From QAMX01 sp964515055 (GTDB lineage: Bacteria > Bacillota > Clostridia > Oscillospirales > QAMX01): a DNA stretch of 17,016 bases. Made by a program: the position numbers and the translations under genes. The DNA lies in NCBI GenBank assembly GCA_964515055.1, contig CAZEUG010000033.1:1-17016 (forward strand), read 5' to 3'. The first letter of the stretch is position 1. The number at the start of each line of letters is the position of its first letter. Under the pieces are notes generated by a model that saw nothing but the letters and a program-made list of their open reading frames with translations, did not search any database and had not been told where the DNA came from. Shown here in pieces: positions 6,761 through 13,481 of this stretch.

Positions 6761-7651
6761 TCAGGCAATACGCCGTGCGCAGACGAATGTCCGGGCGTAA
6801 TAGGAGCCAGATGCCATGGACTCGATTCGAACCGTTGTCCCCGGTTTGGGGGCGTGAATAAACTGACCGTTGCCGACGTAGATGCCGACGTGGGTAATAT
6901 TGCCTCGCCCGGCCGTGTCAAAGAAGACGAGGTCACCGGCTGTCAGGTTGGCGTAGGAAATGCTGGTGCCGTTCAGGTAGAGCCGCGTTCTCATTTTGAA
7001 CTTGTACCCGGCCCATTCATTGTAGACGTAGGTGACAAGGCCGGAGCAGTCAAAGCCCTTCGGTGTGGATCCGCCCCAGACGTACGGCGTACCGATGTAT
7101 TTTTTCGCGATGTTGACGATCTTCTGGCCTTCGGTCACGGTGGTGCGCGTCACCCGGGTGGTGGTGGCCACCTTGATGGGCTCCACATAGTCCGGATGCA
7201 TATAGCCGTCAAAGCTGCCGTATTTCACGTGATACCAGCCGTCCTTGATGCCCTTGATCTGGACGTTCAGACCTTCGCTCAGCGTTGCACGGGCAACGGA
7301 GGTGGAGGAGGGCTCAGCGCGGAGGTAGACAAACGACCCGGTGACAACGCCGGAGCCGTAGGTGCCCTCATCGTCACAGACCGGCTCGACGTAATCCGCC
7401 ATCATGTAGCCGACCGTGCCGTTATAGCCGACCCTGAACCAGTTGTTGGTCTGGCCGAGAATAATGACCTTTTCGCCCTTGGCAACGCTCATCAGCCATT
7501 TTCCGCTGGCGGAAGGCGTCTCCCGGATATTGACCACGCTGCCGGTCACATTGCCGGAGCGGGCTTCCGTTGCGTAGGCCCCCGTCATCAGGACGAATGC
7601 CGCAACCATCATCACTGCTGCTGTCAGCAGAATCTTCAGTTTGTTTTTCAT
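6761..7651 (-). CDS. Secreted NlpC/P60 peptidoglycan endopeptidase with two SH3 domains (first of a pair)
   Basis: This 296-aa exported cell-wall hydrolase has a signal peptide (about 1-28, ending GAYATEA), SH3 repeat 1 (about 36-90, ending YMMADYVEP), SH3 repeat 2 (about 103-158, ending YMHPDYVEP), a Thr-rich linker (about 160-174: VATTTRVTRTTVTEG) and a C-terminal NlpC/P60 domain. Catalytic residues are C202 (FDCSGLVTYVY), H254 (NITHVGIYVG) and H266 (FIHAP). GGAGG lies 7 nt before ATG 7651. Its promoter is TTGACA-17-TATACT at 7724-7752, with a WalR-like box just downstream of the expected start site. That fits control by the cell-wall regulator WalR, which in Bacillus governs such endopeptidases. 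It is co-transcribed with its paralogue downstream. Confidence 0.94.
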   Translation of the reverse strand: MKNKLKILLTAAVMMVAAFVLMTGAYATEARSGNVTGSVVNIRETPSASGKWLMSVAKGEKVIILGQTNNWFRVGYNGTVGYMMADYVEPVCDDEGTYGSGVVTGSFVYLRAEPSSTSVARATLSEGLNVQIKGIKDGWYHVKYGSFDGYMHPDYVEPIKVATTTRVTRTTVTEGQKIVNIAKKYIGTPYVWGGSTPKGFDCSGLVTYVYNEWAGYKFKMRTRLYLNGTSISYANLTAGDLVFFDTAGRGNITHVGIYVGNGQFIHAPKPGTTVRIESMASGSYYARTFVCARRIA

Positions 7652-7694
7652 GTGTGTTCCTCCGCAGGAGTTTCAGCTCTGTGGACTGGCCTGG

Positions 7695-7711
7695 ATTACA
7701 ATTCGGTTACA
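7695..7711 (-). promoter_or_regulatory. WalR-like operator
   Basis: On the - strand TGTAAC-CGAAT-TGTAAT exactly fits the WalR (YycF) consensus TGTWAH-N5-TGTWAH. It lies at about +6 to +22 relative to the predicted start site of the endopeptidase promoter, a position more typical of repression than activation. A second near-match, TGTTAC-N5-TGTCAA, lies on the + strand at 7736-7752 and overlaps the -35 box. Confidence 0.5.
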
Positions 7712-7723
7712 GCCAGCATCAGT

Positions 7724-7752
7724 AGTATATCACTCTGTTACCGGTTTGTCAA
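7724..7752 (-). promoter_or_regulatory. Sigma-A promoter of the NlpC/P60 pair
   Basis: On the - strand TTGACA (-35, 7747-7752) and TATACT (-10, 7724-7729) are separated by 17 bp. The predicted start site is near 7717, giving a leader of about 65 nt before ATG 7651. Confidence 0.88.
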
Positions 7753-7868
7753 TGTGTTTTCTGAAAAAAATGAGGCGCCCGGAGAAATTTTGGTTGTTCT
7801 GTCTGATGCGTCTGTCTCAATTTTGCTTTCCCTTGTTGAATTTTACCCACTCTTTTGCGGATTTCCCC

Positions 7869-7887
7869 CGGTTTTCCCGGAAAACCG
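7869..7887. promoter_or_regulatory. Perfect 19-bp palindrome, operator-like
   Basis: CGGTTTTCC and GGAAAACCG are perfect 9-bp complementary arms around a single central C. One central base is too short for an RNA hairpin loop, so a dimeric DNA-binding protein site is the likelier reading. It lies 3 bp before the GGTTACA repeats and 39 bp before the -35 box of the acetyltransferase promoter. Confidence 0.5.
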
Positions 7888-7890
7888 CAT

Positions 7891-7917
7891 GGTTACAAAT
7901 GGTTACAATCGGTTACA
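7891..7917 (+). repeat. Three GGTTACA direct repeats with exact 10-bp period
   Basis: GGTTACA occurs at 7891, 7901 and 7911, each followed by three variable bases. A fourth isolated copy is at 7705-7711 within the WalR-like box. The array ends 9 bp before the -35 box of the acetyltransferase promoter. One-helical-turn phasing next to a -35 is the geometry expected for an activator, such as a response regulator, bound on one face of the DNA. Confidence 0.6.
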
Positions 7918-7926
7918 GTGAGGGCA

Positions 7927-7955
7927 TTGACAAGCCTCTCTGCATATGATATACT
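7927..7955 (+). promoter_or_regulatory. Sigma-A promoter of the acetyltransferase gene
   Basis: TTGACA (7927-7932) and TATACT (7950-7955) are separated by 17 bp. The predicted start is near 7962, giving a leader of about 64 nt. Hexamers and spacing are identical to those of the divergent endopeptidase promoter. Confidence 0.88.
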
Positions 7956-8025
7956 ACATAAAAAAGACTGACAGAGGGCGTCGTCTGGATGATTTCCCTC
8001 TCAACTGACAAAGGAGTGCGCTGAT

Positions 8026-8586
8026 ATGCAATTAAAAATGTGGCGTCCGGCGGACGTCCCGGTTCCTTCCTTCCCTGTGCCGGACGGATTTACCATGCGA
8101 ACCATGCGCGACGGCGAGGCGACCGCATGGGCGGCCTGCTGTCTGGGAGAATTTGGCATTGAGGAGGCCTGCGAGGAAGCATTTGCCAAAAAGGGCATGC
8201 TGCTCATTCCGCAGGATCGCATCTTTTTCATCTGTGAAAACGACGTTCCCGTTGCCACCGCTACGGCGCGTGTGCATAACGGTGAGCCGTTCCTACATTA
8301 TATATCTGTTCGTCCGGATCGCCGCGGCAACCGGCTGGCCAAGCCGCTGATTGCGAAGGTTCTCCAGACACACGCGGCTGACGGGTTGTCCGGCTGCTAT
8401 CTGACGACGGACGATTTCCGTGTACCCGCTCTGCACACGTACCTGTCCATGGGCTACCTGCCGGTGCTCTGGACGGATGATGCCCGCGCCCGCTGGGAGC
8501 GCGTCCTGGCCGTCCTCGGAATGGACAGCGTGAAAGCCTATCAGCTCTCGATGAAGCCCGCGCCGGACGTGACGGCCAGAGCCTGA
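8026..8586 (+). CDS. GNAT family N-acetyltransferase
   Basis: This 186-aa cytoplasmic protein is predicted to transfer an acetyl group from acetyl-CoA to an amine; the substrate is unknown. The GNAT core is visible as VPVATATARVHNGEPFLHYISVRPDRRGNRLAKPLI (split here as beta4 near 74-84 and motif A near 90-108) and then LTTDDFRVPALHTYLSMGYLPV near 126-147, the usual alpha4/beta7 region. In the acetyl-CoA loop the common RGxG is RGNR (100-103), so the last glycine is replaced by arginine. The N-terminal 30 residues are not typical of the core. AAGGAG lies 9 nt before ATG 8026. It is a single-gene unit with its own promoter and a bidirectional terminator, and it diverges from the endopeptidase pair. 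Confidence 0.88.
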   Translation: MQLKMWRPADVPVPSFPVPDGFTMRTMRDGEATAWAACCLGEFGIEEACEEAFAKKGMLLIPQDRIFFICENDVPVATATARVHNGEPFLHYISVRPDRRGNRLAKPLIAKVLQTHAADGLSGCYLTTDDFRVPALHTYLSMGYLPVLWTDDARARWERVLAVLGMDSVKAYQLSMKPAPDVTARA

Positions 8587-8660
8587 CGCTGCTGGGCGGC
8601 GCCGTTGCCCGAAGTTCGCCATTCCTGCCATATCCATATCGTTCCGTATCGACCTGATAC

Positions 8661-8707
8661 AAAAGACCTGACGCCTGTGCAGAAAGCACAGGGCGTCAGG
8701 TCTTTTT
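8661..8707. terminator. Bidirectional terminator between convergent genes
   Basis: Long arms GACCTGACGCCTGTGC (8665-8680) and GCACAGGGCGTCAGGTC (8686-8702) pair fully apart from one bulged G, around an AGAAA loop. TTTTT follows on the + strand, and TTTT follows on the - strand. It ends both the acetyltransferase transcript and the addBA-phosphoesterase transcript. Confidence 0.93.
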
Positions 8708-8743
8708 GGTCATTGGCTTCAGAGGCCGCTCCGGGCGGTCCTC

Positions 8744-9886
8744 TCAGCGGAGCAGGAGCAGCGCTGCGGCGACAGCAACCGCTGCACCCGCCACGGCCAG
8801 CACGGCGCTGCGGAGGAGTCGGGCTTTTTTCTGCTCCGTTTCGTCCGCATCCCAGAAATAGCGCAGCCGCGACAGCCAGCCGTTTCCCATCAGGTCTTCA
8901 TAGGTGAGGACATCCGTCTGATAGGTGTCCGGCCGGTTCTCATTCAGTCGAAATACGCGGACGGCGCGCATATGCTCGCTGTAGCAGCGGAAGCTCGCGC
9001 AGGGCGTCTGCACGAGGTCGATGCCCCGCAGGTGACCGACAAAGCAGTTGCGGTGGTCGTGGCCGGTGGCGACCGCCATCACGCCGCCCTGCCGGACAAA
9101 GGCCTGAAATTCCCCGAAGTTTTCCACGCAGGCGTGGACGTCCATCTTCAGGCGGCCGGAAGCAAGCTTCCGGTTCAGGCGCAGCAGGCGCCCCTGCATC
9201 GGGACGGCCTCCGGATCGTCCGCAGTGGCTGCTTCGAGCAGCTCCATGGTTTCCGGCAGCGGGATGTGCTGAAAAACAAGACCCGGCACCGGGCTGCCGC
9301 CGTTTTCCGCACGCAGCCGTTCCGACGTCTCCTCAAACCAGCGCACGGCTTCCGCCGAGACATACGCATAGGAGGGCGTCCCCGCTGCATCGCACCCGGC
9401 GGAATTGAACAGCCACAGGCAGCAGGCTGTCCGGCTCCCGTCCGACGATTGAATCGGCAGCAGGCAGGTGTCGGGTGGCAGCGCCGGATTGTCCGCGTTC
9501 CACCCGGCCAGGCAGGGCGATTCCGCATAGATGGCCGCGATTTCGCGGGCAGACAGCCGGTTCATGTCGTCATGGTTGCCCAGCACATAGGCAAACGGGA
9601 TGGCGCGCCGCTCGATCGGGCGCAGCAGATGGCGAATTGCCCGCCTCATCCGGCGGTGAATCGCCCTGTGCGAAACCGCCGACTGCCAATGGCCGAAGCG
9701 GGCGTCACCGAGATGGTTGCCGAGGACATTGTCCCCGGTAAAGACGATCAGGTCGGGCTGCACCCGGTCATATGCGCGGTTCAGCATCCGGAACATCGTC
9801 CGGCGGACAAAATGCAGATCCTGCGGATCGCTGACCTGCAGGATGGTAAACTGCCCATCCGGCCGGTATTTCAGTGGAATGTTCAT
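8744..9886 (-). CDS. Membrane-anchored calcineurin-like metallophosphoesterase
   Basis: This 380-aa protein has the metallophosphoesterase metal-binding motifs in order: SDPQD (D20, Q22), GDN (D52), GNHDD (N104, H105), QHIPLPE (H207) and GHDH (H276, H278). The usual DxH of the first motif is DxQ here. A C-terminal hydrophobic segment (about 358-380, VLAVAGAAVAVAAALLLLR) would tail-anchor it with the catalytic domain in the cytoplasm, since no signal peptide is seen. The start is set at ATG 9886, with GGAGG 10 nt upstream; an in-frame ATG at 9907 lies inside addA and before that ribosome site. It begins 5 nt after the addA stop, so it is translationally coupled to addBA. It is not SbcD by sequence pattern. 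The substrate is unknown. Confidence 0.85.
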   Translation of the reverse strand: MNIPLKYRPDGQFTILQVSDPQDLHFVRRTMFRMLNRAYDRVQPDLIVFTGDNVLGNHLGDARFGHWQSAVSHRAIHRRMRRAIRHLLRPIERRAIPFAYVLGNHDDMNRLSAREIAAIYAESPCLAGWNADNPALPPDTCLLPIQSSDGSRTACCLWLFNSAGCDAAGTPSYAYVSAEAVRWFEETSERLRAENGGSPVPGLVFQHIPLPETMELLEAATADDPEAVPMQGRLLRLNRKLASGRLKMDVHACVENFGEFQAFVRQGGVMAVATGHDHRNCFVGHLRGIDLVQTPCASFRCYSEHMRAVRVFRLNENRPDTYQTDVLTYEDLMGNGWLSRLRYFWDADETEQKKARLLRSAVLAVAGAAVAVAAALLLLR

Positions 9887-9891
9887 ACGCT

Positions 9892-12800
9892 TCAGACCTC
9901 CATGCATTCGCCTGTTGCGAAGAAGTAGACCGAGCGCGAACGGATGGGGCGCCCCGTGATTTCCGCCAGCGCATCCGCATAAATGGCCAGCTGCGGCGCA
10001 TACGCTGCTGCCCGTCCGGGCGATGTGGCCGGTGTGACGGCGTCCGTCTTGAAATCGAGGATGGAGAGCGAGCCGTCCTCCTGTTCGAAATACAGGTCAA
10101 TGACGCCCTGCAGCAGCATGGATTCGCCTGTGCCGGAGGTCGGGAAGTAGCGTGCGGCATCCGTGAGGATGGAAAACTTGAATTCGCGCCGTATCCGCTC
10201 CGGCGGGAGCGCTGTCAGCTGTTGGCCGAGCGGAGACTGATAGAAGCGGAGCAGATCGGCGCTGCGAATTGCCTGCGCCTGTGCCGAAGTGAGCTGGCCT
10301 CGGCGGCGCAGCGTGTCGATGCCTTCGGCAACCTCGTCCTCTGTATCATAGGCGTGCATCGGCAGCAGCTGCATGGCCAGGTGCGTGGCGGTACCCCGCT
10401 CAGTCGGGCGCAGCGTTCGGTTCGGCGTGCAGAAGCGCGGGACGGTGTGGGATGCGGCGGTTGGCGCCGGAATCGTCAGCTGTGCCGATTCGGGCGGTTC
10501 CGTCATCATCCGTTTATAGATGGTAGCGGTCAGCTTGGCGGGCAGTGTGCAGGCGGCCTCCTGCGGATATCGGAACGCCAGCCGGTCGCGGATATCGTTG
10601 CAGAGTGCAGCATCTGCTGTCGGTGCATCCGGCGCAGCCGTTTCCGCCGCGCAGATCGCCAGCGGCGGCTCTGTGCGGTCGATCTGAATCAGCGACCCGC
10701 CTGCCGGAATGGCGACCGCTGCAACCCATTCTGCCAGCGAGCTGTGATTCCGGCAATAGGCCGCCGGAACGGGCGGGAGCCCCTCCTCTGCACGGCGCAG
10801 GCTTTTCCGGTTTTTTCCGAGCCGCGCAACGAGAATCAGCTTTTCCCGCGCCCGTGTCATGGCGACATACAGCAGGCGCAGCTCCTCCGAGAGCTGTTCG
10901 GACAGCTTTGCATCGAAAATGGCCTCCCGGCGCAGTGTGGTCAGCGCCACGCCGTCCGTGCTGCTGCAATCGATCAGCCCCAGACCCAGTGTCGGGTGCA
11001 GCACGACATCTTCCTTCCGATCCTTTCGGATGGGGCTGGACAGCCCCGCCAGAAAGACGATCGGGAATTCCAGCCCCTTGGACGCATGGATGGTCATCAC
11101 GCGGACGCCGTCGCTCTGCTTGGCGGCCGACTGCTGGCGCATCGGCTGCTGACGCATTTCCAGCTTCCGCAGGTACCGCACGAAATCGCCAAAGCTGCCG
11201 ATGGACTCATAGCTCTGTGCCATGCCGAGCAGCCGGCGAATGTTGGCAGCGCGCAGGTCGCCCCCCTCCATCGCCGAAAAGACGGCGACAGCTGATGTCT
11301 TTTCGATCAGGCAGGCTGCGGCATCCCCGGCAGAGAGTCCGGCAATGGCGGTGCGCATGGTTGTCAGCTGTGTGAGGAAGTCGGCGGCGCGTTCAGCCAT
11401 CGGGGTATCGCCCTCCGCGCAGGTGCGCAGCGATTCGAAAAACGATCCGCTTCGCCGGTTGGCCGCACGAATCTGCGCCAGCTCATCAAACGAGAAGCCG
11501 ATCAGCGGTGAAGCCATGCAGCCGGGGAGGTCGAGACCGCCTGTCGGATTGTCCACGGTTCGGAACAGCGCCGTCAGCGCGGTGATTTCCGTGGTATCGA
11601 AGAATGACTCCGAGGCGAGCGGCTCCGTGGTCAGGCCATACGCCTGAAGCGCCTGTTGATAGACCATGGCACGGTTTTTCGTGGACCGGAGCAGGATGGC
11701 GAAGTCGCCGCAGCGGCAGGGGCGCGTCTCGGTCCCGTTGCCGGTTCCGACCGGGAAGCCCTCGTCAATCATGGTGCGAATCCGCTCAGCAACGAACGCG
11801 GCCTCCCGTGTCAGCGCATCAGCCGTCGCATCGTCCTCCCCTGACGATTCCTCCGGCGCATCTTCCAACGTCTCGTTCGATGCCTTCGGCGTCTCCTGCG
11901 CGGTGAGAGTCAGAATGGCCAGCTCGGTGCGGTAGCGCTCATCCGGCAGATTGTTTCTGCCGCAGTTCAGCTGTTCCTCCTCCGTGTAGTCCATTTCGCC
12001 GAGCCGCTCATTCATCAGGTGCGAAAAGATCAGGTTGGTGGCATCGAGGACTTCGCTGCGGGAGCGGTAATTTTCCGATAAAAAGATGGACTGCTGCTCG
12101 GTATCCCGTTCGGCCTGCTGTCTGCGACGGAGGAAAATGGTGGGGTCTGCGCCGCGAAAGCGGTAGATGGACTGCTTGACGTCCCCGACCACAAAGAGTC
12201 GGCAATGCGTAGACAGCATCCGGAAGATCAGATCCTGCAGGCCATTGGTGTCCTGATATTCGTCCACCATGATTTCTGCCAGCTCCGCGCTCTTTTCTTC
12301 GGCAAAGCGCGTCGGCCGGAAGGTGCCGGTCTCGTCCTTTTCTGCCAGCAGGCGGACGGCCAGATGCTCCAGATCGGAGAAGTCCAGCAGATTGGCCTCC
12401 CGCTTACGCGCTTCAAAGAGCGTCCCCAGCCGTTCCAGCAGCCGGAAAAAAGCGCGCTGGACGGGTGCGGATGCGTTGAGCTCGGCCAGAATCTGATCAC
12501 CCGGCACGGGCAGGATATCATCGCGCATCGCCTTTCGCCAGGCATATGCGTCTGCGCGGGCAGCGGTCAGCGACGTCAGCACATCCTCCGGCAGGTTTTT
12601 GGAGGAACGGATGGAGATCTTCCGCGCCCCGTCATCAAAAATTTGCAGTGCACGGCGGCAGTCCTCCCAGCTTTCCCGAACCGCCGCATCGTGAATGGCT
12701 TCAATTTTGGTCAGCTCCGCCCCGGCGGTTTGCTCCGCATTGTGGCGTTTATCCGTATCGGGCGCATAGCACAGCGCCGCCAGCCCCTGGCGGTATTCGG

Positions 12801-13479
12801 CGATCAGAGCCTCCGTCTGCAGGGCGACCTCGGACAGGTGAACGCGCCCCCACGGCGTCTGCCCCGGATCCGTCACACCGGCAATCTCATTTTCGCCCAG
12901 CCGCGATGCGATGTAGCCGTCGCGGTCTGCTTCGGATTCCAGCCATTTCCATGCGTTTTGCAGCAGCCTTTGCAGCTCCCGGTCGCTTGCGCCACGCGTA
13001 ACAACGTCCAGAAGCGCGTCAAAGTCCGCATCGTGTCGGGCATGTGCCTCCTCCATCAGCTGTTCGGCCGCTTCCTCCAGCAGGAGCGCCGTCTCCTCCT
13101 CATCGGCCAGACGGAAATCCGGCCGCAGGTGGAGCAGATGAAAGTTTTCACGCACCAGCGACAGGCAGAAGGAATGGATGGTCGTGATTTTTGCGGTGTG
13201 AATCAGGTTCATCTGCCGACGCAGATGACGGTTTTCCGGTTCCTCTGCCAGCGCACTGGTGATGCGCGCCAGAATCCGCGACCGCATTTCGGCGGCTGCG
13301 GCGTTGGTAAAGGTGACGATCAGGAACCGGGAAATGTCGCATGGGTCCGTTTCATCGGTGATGCGGCAAAAGACGCGTTCCACAAGCACGGCGGTCTTGC
13401 CGGAGCCTGCGGCGGCGGACACGAGCAGTCGGCGCTTTTTGCTGTCGATGGCCTGTTTCTGTCGGTCGTTCCAATTCAT
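9892..13479 (-). CDS. addA: ATP-dependent helicase/nuclease subunit A
   Basis: This 1195-aa protein is the helicase-nuclease subunit of AddAB, which resects double-strand breaks and prepares 3' ends for RecA. UvrD-type helicase motifs are visible: Walker A AAAGSGKT (K28), TFTNAAAAEM, DEYQD (406-410), VVGDVKQSIYRFRGAD, LSENYRSR, VMTIHASKGLEFP and LLYVAMTRAREKL. The C-terminal RecB-family nuclease motif is LDFKTD with D1142 and K1144. The start is ATG 13479, because GGAGG lies exactly 7 nt before it. A GTG at 13485 in the same frame is only 1 nt from that site and overlaps the addB stop. The gene begins 2 nt after the addB stop, as expected for a 1:1 complex. The length is close to that of B. 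subtilis AddA. Confidence 0.97.
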   Translation of the reverse strand: MNWNDRQKQAIDSKKRRLLVSAAAGSGKTAVLVERVFCRITDETDPCDISRFLIVTFTNAAAAEMRSRILARITSALAEEPENRHLRRQMNLIHTAKITTIHSFCLSLVRENFHLLHLRPDFRLADEEETALLLEEAAEQLMEEAHARHDADFDALLDVVTRGASDRELQRLLQNAWKWLESEADRDGYIASRLGENEIAGVTDPGQTPWGRVHLSEVALQTEALIAEYRQGLAALCYAPDTDKRHNAEQTAGAELTKIEAIHDAAVRESWEDCRRALQIFDDGARKISIRSSKNLPEDVLTSLTAARADAYAWRKAMRDDILPVPGDQILAELNASAPVQRAFFRLLERLGTLFEARKREANLLDFSDLEHLAVRLLAEKDETGTFRPTRFAEEKSAELAEIMVDEYQDTNGLQDLIFRMLSTHCRLFVVGDVKQSIYRFRGADPTIFLRRRQQAERDTEQQSIFLSENYRSRSEVLDATNLIFSHLMNERLGEMDYTEEEQLNCGRNNLPDERYRTELAILTLTAQETPKASNETLEDAPEESSGEDDATADALTREAAFVAERIRTMIDEGFPVGTGNGTETRPCRCGDFAILLRSTKNRAMVYQQALQAYGLTTEPLASESFFDTTEITALTALFRTVDNPTGGLDLPGCMASPLIGFSFDELAQIRAANRRSGSFFESLRTCAEGDTPMAERAADFLTQLTTMRTAIAGLSAGDAAACLIEKTSAVAVFSAMEGGDLRAANIRRLLGMAQSYESIGSFGDFVRYLRKLEMRQQPMRQQSAAKQSDGVRVMTIHASKGLEFPIVFLAGLSSPIRKDRKEDVVLHPTLGLGLIDCSSTDGVALTTLRREAIFDAKLSEQLSEELRLLYVAMTRAREKLILVARLGKNRKSLRRAEEGLPPVPAAYCRNHSSLAEWVAAVAIPAGGSLIQIDRTEPPLAICAAETAAPDAPTADAALCNDIRDRLAFRYPQEAACTLPAKLTATIYKRMMTEPPESAQLTIPAPTAASHTVPRFCTPNRTLRPTERGTATHLAMQLLPMHAYDTEDEVAEGIDTLRRRGQLTSAQAQAIRSADLLRFYQSPLGQQLTALPPERIRREFKFSILTDAARYFPTSGTGESMLLQGVIDLYFEQEDGSLSILDFKTDAVTPATSPGRAAAYAPQLAIYADALAEITGRPIRSRSVYFFATGECMEV
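9897..9901 (-). promoter_or_regulatory. Ribosome binding site deciding the phosphoesterase start
   Basis: GGAGG on the - strand overlaps the last codons of addA and sits 10 nt before ATG 9886. This favours that start over the in-frame ATG at 9907. Confidence 0.7.
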
Positions 13480-13481
13480 GA

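Noticed and set aside
5759..7921. A 720-codon open frame on the + strand running opposite both NlpC/P60 genes
   Set aside because: It is the antisense of two well-supported secreted enzymes. Its translation shows no recognisable domain, it has no ribosome site, and it crosses a terminator and two promoters.
9874..11295. A 473-codon + strand frame opposite addA
   Set aside because: It is a shadow of the addA nuclease region, with no domain and no ribosome site.
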